DNA of 64,000 bases. It comes from Scenedesmus sp. ARA3 (taxonomy: Eukaryota; Chlorophyta; Chlorophyceae; Sphaeropleales; Scenedesmaceae). Positions 55,696 to 64,000 of this stretch are shown piece by piece. A program made the translations under genes and the position numbers. The DNA lies in NCBI GenBank assembly GCA_004335835.1, contig RWJK01001661.1, positions 1 through 64,000 on the forward strand, written 5' to 3'. A model generated the notes under the pieces. That model was not told the origin of the DNA. It ran no database searches and worked only from the letters and a program-made list of their open reading frames with translations. Positions within the stretch are counted from its first letter, which is position 1. Every line of letters begins with the position of its first letter.

Positions 55696-58605
55696 GCAAG
55701 ACAGCCACAGCTGAAGCACGCAGTCATCACACATGCACATGACTCTGCAGTGTGTGCTTTGGGCTTCATGAATGAATGAATGTTTTCATCATATATGTGT
55801 TTGGAAGTCCGCCAAGCTAGCACCAGCATGCCTATGCAAAAGCAGCATGGTAAACAGGCAGCATGCCGGAGTGTGCTACTAGCAGCAGCACAAATGCATG
55901 CCAGGGTTCACCACTCACCTTGGCTGTCAGGTTGCTCCTGGCCTTCTGGATGCTCTTCCTGCGAGCCACGCCAGCCATGGAGCTGCGCACAGCCCCCGGC
56001 AGGCTGTCATCCTCCACAAACGTCTCAACCTGCAACCCAATTCAGTCCAATTTCTGGTCTCAGACCATGTGGCTCATACCATCTAAGATGGTGCCAGGCC
56101 CCACATGTGATTTCCTTAATACAATACAGTATATCTCAGGACTGAAACCCTGCCTCCGGCAGTAGCCCAGCGAGGCTACGCACCAGCATGGCTAGGCGAT
56201 TGGGCAAGTCAAAAGCACTGTCTGTCTGGCTGGCTACGTGGCTGTGTATCTGGCTGTGTGCCTGTCTGCGGGCTGGCTGACACCCAGTCTGCAATGCCGC
56301 ATGTAACCCTGCAGGTGATGCATTGATGTTGCACTGCACAACGCTTTAACTGCTGCCATGCCGTGTTCCCATCAGTCAGGTTGACACTACACACAGCTGC
56401 TAATGACTGCTGATCTGAGCAGCTGAAGTCCTACTGCTGCTGCTGCTGCTGCTGCCGCTGCCGCTGATGTGCTGCCGTCGCCGCAGTAGCAGCTGCTGCT
56501 GCCGCCGCCGCTGCTGCCGCCGCCGCTGCTGCCGCCGCCGCTGCTGCCGCCGCCGCTGCTGCTGTGCTGCTGCTGTTGCTGCTGCTGCTGCCCCCGCCTC
56601 ACCTCCAGCTCAAACAGGCCAAGAACTTTACGTACTCGCCGCACCCGCAGGATGCCATGCATGGCAATGTGCTCTTGGACCTGCAGCTCAGCAGCACGCC
56701 ACAGCCAGCACGTAGAAATCCTTGGATGCGTGCTGTGACACGCATTACTTCTGCAATTGTGTGTTTCCCACAAAAATGAAGTTGTGCAGCGCAGGCATGG
56801 CATTTATATGTCACCAGGCGCAAGGCTCACTGCTGGTGCGGCAGTTTTGCGTGCCACAAGTGCTTTATTGTGACCATATATGGTGACTGCCTTGCACACG
56901 CCTAGCAAGCAGTGCACTCACATGTAACTGGAAAACTGTCAAATGATTGTATGTTATTGATTCTAAAAAGGCACTCACATGGATGCGAAGGTGGTGCCCC
57001 AGGAAGCCCCACAGCTGCACAGGCACAGACACCAGAAGCAGCAGCAGCAGCAGCAGCAGCAGCAGTTTGTCAGTTGCTGCTGACGCTGACAAGTGAGCCG
57101 GTGTCATGCAACTCCAAAAACAATGCCCAGTCATGCTGGAGACCGCGTGAATGGCAAAAAACTTGACCGCCAGCTGCATAGCTGCATAGCTGCCAGCCGG
57201 GCTCCCAATTGAGATAACGTACCAGACAGCGGCACTCCATCACCCCTATCATGATTAAAAGAGCTATTTCTGTGCCCCCAGCGACTCACATTTTTGCTGA
57301 GCAGGTCCACAATGCAGTGGCCCACCACACTGCCCCAGGGGCTGAGCACGCGAAAGAAGCCCTCAGTGCCCAACACGAACAGCACCGGGTAGCCTGCAAG
57401 CGTTGTGACAACCGTTATAACAGTGCTAAGAAAATTTCAGCATGAACAGCACAGCGTAGCCTGCAGGCACCACAGCAGCAGAAACTTGCTGACTCATCGC
57501 TTTGTGCAGCTCCCTGTGTTGACACAGGGAGGAAATCTGGCAGCAAATTGCTGTGGCTGAATTACTTTTTGCAGTACTGCTGTGCAGGCTGTGCAAGTTA
57601 GGTGTGCATATGCATTGTTGCATATGGCGGCGCTGCTCCGCCATATGGCGGCGCCACATGGCGGCGCTGCTCCTGTTGCTGCACCCGCGCCTGCATTGCC
57701 GTATGACATGTGCCGCCCTTACTCACCCAGCCATGATGTGAAGAACACCTGCAGCGAGATGCACAACATACACTCAGCCATAAGCAAGACATGGTGTAAG
57801 CATAGGCAGGGTTCTGCTGCTTAACAGCCTGGGCCAATGTCTGCAGTGAACATATGGTGAAGCAGCAGAAGCTGCATGGCTGACACTCTGCCTTAGACGC
57901 AGCCACAACTTGTAACAAACTGCAGGCTAACCCACTGCAATTCACCAACAGCTCATATAGGAAGCCGCCAGTTGACGACAGCTGCCTGGATCAAAGAATA
58001 CGCCTTATCAGGTTGCAGGACACTACTGACACTGAAATAGGCTATTTCAACTGTAGCCAGAAAGTTGCTCACCAATGCCATCCACTTCACCAGTCGCCTG
58101 CACTTGCCACGTGGCATTGAATAGAATGCCTCCAGATGGATCTGGCCAGCAATCTTGAACGTGACGCAGCCGTAACACAGACCCAGCAGGAAAAATGCCA
58201 GCTGCACATGCCAGGCACCACAGCAGCAGCAGCAGCAGCAGCAGCAGTGAGAGGTCAGCAGTGCTGCGTACACAGTCCTGCGCAGGGCCTCCAGTTCTTG
58301 CACTGTACAAACGCTGTAAGTGCGTCAGTGCAAGGAGCTCTACCCTTATATACCCTTATATAATCATGCCGCATCAGCACCTGCTGCTGCCGTACACGTG
58401 TTGCTGCTGCAGCTGCTGCTGCTGCCGCCTGCCGCGCACCTTCACATAGCCGCTGGCGATTGCTGCTGTCACGCCCATCACTATGGTGCCTATGTCTGAC
58501 ACCAGCAGCGACATGGTGCGCTTGTTATAATCGTCAGCCAGGCCTGTCAGGTTGCTGAGGTGGATGAGGATCACCTGCAGCATTTGTAGCAGCAGCAACA
58601 GCAGC

Positions 58606-58670
<65 letters not shown>

Positions 58671-59404
58671 GGAATGGATGTGCAGATAGATTGGCATGCG
58701 TCGCCGGAAGCCGCGGGTAGTGCCTGGCAGTCAAGTGACGTGGGCTGGCAGCATAATACTGCTGTTGTGCTGCAGCTGGTTGGAGTGGCATTGCTGCATT
58801 CGTAACGTATAACAGACAGGCCGGCGCCTCACCGGGCATGTGAGCAGCCACTCAGCATATCGGACCCAGACGATGAAGTTGCCGTTTGTTTCGTAGAATG
58901 TGACTGGCACGCAGTACTCCAGAAAGATCTCAATGAACACCTTCATCACTGCAGCAAGGCAGCATGCCAGGTTCACTTACAATACAAACTTACAAGCGGC
59001 ATGTCAAACAAGCAGATTGCTGCACTGTTTGATGACATGCCGGGTAACTGATTGCTGCTGCATGTCGATGCACATTTACCACGCGGCAGCCGGTGGCAGG
59101 CACTGTCCACAACTGCTGCACTGCTGTCTTCAAACCCAACATGCTGCATGCGCTGCCTGTTACAGCATGTGCCAAGTGTACTCCCAGGCTTGTTACACTC
59201 ACGTTCCACCACGCACACATACACTTCCTCCCAGCCACATGTGGACAGGTAGGAGTGTGCTCCATAGAACGCCAGCGACAGGATGCCAACCACAGCAATG
59301 ATGATGTTTGCTATGGTAGCCGCCAGCTGATCGGCTGGCATGCCAGCCCACTGTGGTATATATACGCAGCTTGAGCCATCTGTTCCGCCCACTGGAACAC
59401 CCAT
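55089..59404 (-). CDS. ChR: Channelrhodopsin, light-gated cation channel
   Basis: Ten exons: 59404-59203, 58948-58833, 58574-58440, 58201-58073, 57748-57727 (22 nt), 57393-57290, 57014-56979 (36 nt), 56680-56603, 56029-55919, 55595-55089 (479 residues, exact frame). Seven-helix microbial rhodopsin of the algal ChR type. CGWEEVYVCVVE is TM2, RYAEWLLTCPVILIHLSNLT is TM3 and LLVSDIGTIV is TM4. VDLLSKN carries the retinal lysine (K235). Key residues, with Chlamydomonas ChR2 numbering: E59/E60 (82/83), E67 (90), E74 (97), E78 (101), counterions E100 (123) and D231 (253), C105 (128), H111 (134), D133 (156). The set predicts cation rather than anion conductance. After TM7 come the conserved HHLRIHVQEHI..HG and VETFVEDD segments, then a disordered tail shorter than in Chlamydomonas. 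Expected in the plasma membrane over the eyespot. The start at 59404 gives a short N-terminus and an upstream exon is possible. Confidence 0.95.
55605..55694. repeat. Perfect (CAG)30 microsatellite
   Basis: Thirty uninterrupted CAG units (CTG on the coding strand) lie in the last intron of the channelrhodopsin gene, ending ten bases from the exon 10 acceptor. It is the longest perfect triplet run in the window. Confidence 0.97.
56486..56575. repeat. 15-bp GC-rich minisatellite in channelrhodopsin intron
   Basis: About four units of GCCGCCGCCGCTGCT-type sequence followed by CTG repeats, in the intron between exons 8 and 9. Confidence 0.85.
57374..57470 (-). repeat. Ghost copy of channelrhodopsin exon-6 start
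   Basis: The acceptor and first about 25 bases of exon 6 (real at 57374-57400) recur at 57441-57467 in the preceding intron. The copy would read GYAVLFML versus the real GYPVLFVL. Confidence 0.8.
58588..58668. repeat. (AGC)n microsatellite
   Basis: Nearly uninterrupted AGC repeats in the intron between channelrhodopsin exons 2 and 3. On the coding strand this is CTG/GCT, the usual pyrimidine-rich tract ahead of an acceptor. Confidence 0.92.
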
Positions 59405-60534
59405 CTTGTTAGGCTGTGTGTGATGTTAGCACAGATGGCACAGCAGCAGTAGCAGCGTTGCTGACCAACAAGAGCTGGTGCGACGATGACACAGGTGTAT
59501 GGGGCCAAGATTCAAGCAAAATCAATGTTACTAAGATTGCAATGACAGTAGAGGGGCTGGTCGTACGCGCAGCAGCAGATCGCCTAGCTTGCAGCTTTGC
59601 ATAACTATCCGGGGCTTCAGGCCTGAAATTTATGTTGGCAGAGAGGAGCTCAACGCCGATAACTAAAAATTCGTTTTGCTGTACAACCAAATTAACAGGC
59701 TTACCGGGTGTGTCACCGCTGAGTAAAGTTCCCGCGCGATGATCAGTACACGTTTGACCGGCTGCTCCGTCGACTATAACACGTTCATGCACACGAACGC
59801 ATCGAGAGCGGACGACAGCAGTCAGGTAGAGCAGTCATTTCACAACCTGGCCTCTGCTGACTGCCTCACAGCTGGGATACCCTTGCACTGTCCGCAGGCA
59901 TCTGAATGGCATCTTGTCTGCTTGCCAATGTTTGATCCTGTCTGCCTTCAAATCTCCCACTACCCAATCAGAATGCACACCATTTTCCAACAAGATTAGA
60001 AATGATGATCCATCAAAACGGCGCCATAAACATTCAAGGTGGTGTGTGTGTCATCACTCCTGATCAGCATCATCATTTAGTCATGACAGCACGTGGACCA
60101 CACTTACAGGCTGTGGCCCAGCAGGGATGTAGGCTGTCCCACTGTCCACAGCTGTCTAACACTCTGCACACTCTCACACTCTGCCCTGAAAAACTTAGGC
60201 CAAAAGCTGCCTTCGCTACATTGGCAGAACTGGGTTGCAGCAGTCCCTCAGGGACTGCAGCAGGGCCTGCTGCAGCACAAACATTGACAGCAGGTGCGCT
60301 GCAAGTGCAGCATGTGATGGAGTCCGATGTGTGTGGCAAGCAGTGAGTGCAGGGTGGTGCCTGTCCACTTGCCTTGCACGTCTGCCTGACAGATATCCTG
60401 TAATGGCTCAAAGCCCTTGAAGCCTAAGCTACCTACATGCTTCAACAGCGCTGCATGGGCTTGCTGTGCACAACATTGCGCCAGCAAAGCTCTCAGCACC
60501 GCATCACCCCCGTTGTCCCACCACAACCTTGCTG
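59405..60534. other. Channelrhodopsin 5' region and tektin 3' end
   Basis: 1.1 kb without a supported gene. An open minus frame at 59792-59409 has no family features and stops just before the channelrhodopsin ATG, so it may be 5' UTR or an unrecognised first exon. TTACA at 60104-60108 (TGTAA on minus) is a likely tektin poly(A) signal. Confidence 0.4.
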
Positions 60535-63500
60535 CTAAGCGCCCCTGCGGCTGCCTGTAGCGGTCGCTGGCTTGTCCTTCATTGCTGTGATCGTCTTCTG
60601 CAGCTGCTCCGTCTCAACCTTAGCTGCTGCCAGCTCCTGCTCGAGTGCTGCAATCCTGGCAATGGCGCTGCTGGTGACAGATGCGCCTGCGCAGCTGCCG
60701 CCTCCTCCTCCTCCTGCCCTGCTGCCGCCAGCCCCGCCTGCCCTCCTGGCCATGGGTGTGCTGACGCGCGAGCACACCTGTGAGGCTGACTCCCCAAGGC
60801 CGCTGTAGCCAGACGCAACGCTGCTGCACACCTGCGGGCAGCACCAGCATACACAGTCAGGCAAAAGGGTCAATCATCAGTGCTTCCCGAAGACACTCTG
60901 CTTAGTTGCCAGCCCATGCACAGCCATAGCAACCATGTGTGTGACAGACGCACTGCCCATGCATCCGCACCGCAAGCTGCCGCACAGTCCCTGTGACGTA
61001 TCAGCCCTGAACTCCGCATCTCTGTGGTCCCCCTGCACTCACACTGAGCACGCTGGGTGTGGGCGGCACCGCAGGCAGCGCGCGGCCATCCATCAGCGCC
61101 ACCTTCTCCTCAAGGCTCATGGCAGCCTCCTTGTCAGCAATGTTCTGCAGCAGCGCCGCACTCAGCTCGTCCAGGCGCAATATCTGCGTGTCGGCCGCGC
61201 CCACGCGCTGCGAGAGCTGCGCGGACACGGCCGCCAGCTGTGCTGCCTCTGCTACCAGCGCGTACTGCACCTCCACTGCCTCGCTGTCTGGCCGCGCGGC
61301 GCGCAGCGCGTAGCGGGCCTCCAGCTGCTGCAGCGGCACCCTGCAGGCAATAGCGATGAAGCAGCGATGAAGCATTGTCAGCATGGACCTTCAAGGCAGC
61401 ATGCACAGCATGTGCGCACACAGGGAAGTAGGGAGATGGACATGGTAGGTCTAAGCTGCATGATGCTGTGTGGTTGTGTGGTGCGCTGGATGGTGCAGCA
61501 CATGGAAGCAGAAGGTTGACTGGGCTGGACTGCTGCTGGCTATGCTGCTTGGCGATTTACTCACTGCTTTTCCTGCAAGGATGAGCGCAGACTGTCCCGC
61601 TGCTGTGTTGCATGTGCACGCTCATCTTGGACGTTGCTCAGCTGCGATTTCAAACAACACGGGGCACAGCAGCAGCATCTGGCAGTAAGTTCTTGAACAG
61701 GGCATACATGTAGCTTGCTCCAACAGCAAAATGGGAGTGGTACAGCTCAAACAATGCCAACATAACAAGCTTACCTGTGCCGCTAGCTCATCCTTGAGCA
61801 GCTTGGTTGAGCCCAGCTTTGCAGCCAGCGAGGCGTCCAGCGCCTGACCTGCAGCCTGGCTGGCAGCATGGGCCTCCTGCAGCAGCTGCTTCACAGCCTT
61901 GCGCAGCCTGCACGAGCAGAGGGACAGCCAAACGATAGCAGTCAGCACGCGCAAGTAAGAAAAGCAGGCATCAGCGGCAGCTGCTGAGCTCCCCTTCAAC
62001 CACTTACTCAATGCAATGGTGTATGCAACCACACAGTGTTGACGAACACCATGCCACAGCAAACCTTCAGCTTCATGGCCCACCTAGCAGCATCTGCAGC
62101 CATGTGCTGGGCCTCCTGCAGCAGCATGTCTGTCTGCTGCTTCCAGGAGTGGCTGTAGGTGCTGCCTGCTGTGCGCGCCGCCCCAGCAGCTGCTGCACGC
62201 GCCATTGCCGTGCCGACCTTGATGGCTGTGGGTGCTGCTGCGGTGCTGGCCTCGCCTGGCTTGACTGACAGCACAGCTTCGTCAACCTTCAGCGCGGATT
62301 GCTGCAGCCAACCAAGCACAGCACATTGCGGCGGGGAACGAGCACACAAGCAGGGTCCATAAGTACAAAAAGACGATTGATCCTACAAACCTGGTACCCT
62401 CTCTTGCTAGCGCTGAGATCAAAGCTTGCTACATCAGCTGTCTGGCTACTGCTGTTGCTGCAGCCACTTTCGAAACACAGCTGCAGCCCGCCCTTGCTTC
62501 CCACCACCACACCTACCTTGTCCTTGAGGTCCCTGCTGAGCAGCTGCTTGATTCCTGCAAGCTTGCCGCTGTCCGCTGCCACCAGTGCTACTGCGCGTCC
62601 CAGCCGCTCCAGCAGGCCGCACAGCAGCGTCTCCTGGCGAGCCAGGCTGCGGTTGACCTCATCGCACACCAGCTCACGCTGCGGCCTGTCGCTGCGCACC
62701 TGCAGGGGTGAGAGCGTGCAGCATGGGGACCGGATTGAGTAAGACAGCAAGGGCTTTGTCCAAAAGTGGAACGCCCTGCCATGCTGCAACGCAGTTATCA
62801 ACACCTGAAGAGCAGTGCAGGAGTGATATTCGAGTGACTGCTGGTGTCGGCAAACACTTGCTTGCTGTTGTGGACCTGCCCCATAGCTCCTGACAGCTGC
62901 ACGCCTTTCCAAACACAATGTCACACATACTGCCAGCTGCTGTCCTGCAAGTGCTGTAGGTCGAAAAAATGATTGTGGGTGAATGCTGACATCCAAACAA
63001 CAGGTCCGCACCTGCTGCCTGGACTTGTTGACCGCAACCTTTGCCTGCAAGTGCTCCTTCATGGTGGTCAGCCGCTGCTGTGCCCTAGATAGGCCTGCCA
63101 TCTCGCTGTTGACTGCTGCCAGTGCTGCCTCCAGGCCCCGTGCGAGCGCCTGTGTCTGCGCTAGCTTGCCTCGCAGTGCTGCTTCAACGCGGCCCACGCC
63201 AGCTTCCACCTGCAGCTCTGCTGCAACCTGCAGGACACCAGCATGCAGCACAACGGCAGACCGTCAATGTGGGTGGCAGTAGAGCTTGCAGGACGCACTT
63301 TGATTGCATGTTACATTGAGTGCCGGGTATGTGGCTTAGCATGCTGCTAGTTAGCGCTACTGCGGGCGCTGCCAGCCAGGGCAGAACAGCAACACAGCCA
63401 CCTCAGCAGATACAACTCTGCTGGTACCAGCTCCTGCATGCTGGCTGATGTCTGAGTGGCTAAAGGTAGGTCTTGTGCTAACCTGCAGCTGCATGTTGTC

Positions 63501-63890
63501 TTCTCTCAGCCTGGACGACAGCTGCCCCCTGTACTCGCCGCTCTTCCTGGAGTCATCAACCTGGGCAGATGAAGCACAACATAAACACCATGCAGACAAA
63601 GGGCAATGGTTCAGGTGCCATGGTCAAAGCACTTGCAAGTTGAGGCATATCCCGTGATGCTATTTGATGCTAGCACGTGCTGCTGGTGTGTCTGTACTGA
63701 CTGCAAGGGCAGCAGCCAGCTTGGCGTTGTGCTTGCTGTTGCTGAGTTGCTCTGGGCCATGCCCTGCAGGCATAGCTCAGCTCCTCACCTCTTTCTTCCA
63801 GTCGCTATCGGTCCTGAAACCCCCAGGCAGCACGACTTTCGGCGATGAAGGGCCAGAAGAGGCCAAACTTTTGATGTTCTGCAGCAACAT
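60535..63890 (-). CDS. TEKT: Tektin, axonemal coiled-coil protein
   Basis: Eight exons: 63890-63789, 63560-63483, 63227-63012, 62699-62517, 62301-62084, 61907-61775, 61327-61043, 60831-60535 (503 residues, frame consistent). Almost entirely heptad coiled coil. Tektin hallmarks are SDRPQRELVCDEVNRSL with LLSRDLKDK, and the C-terminal ARPDSEAVEVQYALVAEAAQ block corresponding to the family RPN.ELCRD..QY.LV.E signature, followed by DKEAAMSLEEK. Tektins run along the A-tubule of ciliary doublets and are needed for motility. The C-terminus adds a Gly/Ser linker and a further coiled coil (IAALEQELAAAKVETEQLQK). The start codon at 63890 is provisional, because the frame is open upstream and a first exon may lie at the window edge. 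The exon 7 acceptor could shift by 3 nt. Confidence 0.82.
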
Positions 63891-64000
63891 ACATAGCACG
63901 ATGGTGAGACGTTCTTGGACCTGCCGTAGACAGTGCGAGCTTTAAATAGCTGAAAATATTACGTGCAACATGCCTGCACATTGAAGCCGAGCGCATCGTG
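63891..64000. other. Upstream of tektin; possible further 5' exon
   Basis: An open minus frame continues from the tektin start through VQERLTIVLC to an AG at about 63931-63932, so exon 1 could be longer or preceded by another exon. The window ends before this can be decided. Confidence 0.3.

Noticed and set aside
59409..59792. 127-residue ORF as a separate gene or channelrhodopsin exon
   Set aside because: No family features, and it ends in a stop before the channelrhodopsin ATG with no convincing splice join; kept only as a possible 5' UTR.

Overview
This is nuclear DNA from a green alga. The genes are dense and intron-rich, with short introns bounded by GTGAG-type donors and GCAG-type acceptors. 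TGTAA, the usual chlorophyte polyadenylation signal, occurs downstream of several genes. GCN/CAG triplet repeats are abundant in exons and introns, and the low-complexity Ala/Gln/Ser stretches are typical of Chlorophyceae. Long F-box/LRR and MYND-finger proteins, together with the repeat style, point to Sphaeropleales (Scenedesmaceae-like). That placement is an inference, not a database result. All gene models below were joined by hand by finding splice sites that keep one continuous reading frame.

Layout from left to right: (i) a partial zinc-finger gene on the minus strand (1-825); (ii) an F-box/leucine-rich-repeat gene on the plus strand that looks broken (1730-3428); (iii) a plastid-type YhbY/CRM RNA-binding protein, minus (4161-5003); (iv) DRE2/anamorsin, the cytosolic Fe-S assembly factor, minus (5420-7345); (v) a 15-kb, 22-exon VIP1/PPIP5K inositol pyrophosphate kinase/phosphatase, plus (7792-22683), with an assembly gap in one intron; (vi) a MYND-finger protein, minus (23558-27622); (vii) a cyclopropane-fatty-acid-synthase/coclaurine-N-methyltransferase-like SAM methyltransferase, minus (28775-32589); (viii) a PPIL4-type cyclophilin with RRM and RS-like tail, plus (32928-37220); (ix) a secreted cysteine-rich modular protein, plus (37758-42047); (x) an armadillo-like repeat protein, minus (43514-47983); (xi) an OPR-like organellar helical-repeat protein, plus (48370-52733); (xii) a channelrhodopsin, minus (55089-59404); (xiii) a tektin, minus (60535-63890).

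Two things stand out. First, a channelrhodopsin with essentially all the residues of a light-gated cation channel lies next to a tektin gene. A phototaxis photoreceptor and an axonemal filament protein therefore sit side by side, suggesting that a lineage best known as non-motile coccoid cells keeps a phototactic flagellate stage. Second, exon-intron junctions are repeatedly duplicated in tandem within introns. Twelve or more junctions of the VIP1 gene, and others in the methyltransferase, cyclophilin, OPR-like and channelrhodopsin genes, have one to four extra 'ghost' copies of the exon edge plus its splice site and flanking intron. This looks like a general process that lengthens introns and supplies spare splice sites.

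Several genes are arranged head-to-head with 340-450 bp between start codons (DRE2/VIP1, methyltransferase/cyclophilin, ARM/OPR), so shared promoters are likely. The tail-to-tail intervals (22.7-23.6, 42.0-43.5 and 52.7-55.1 kb) hold no convincing gene.
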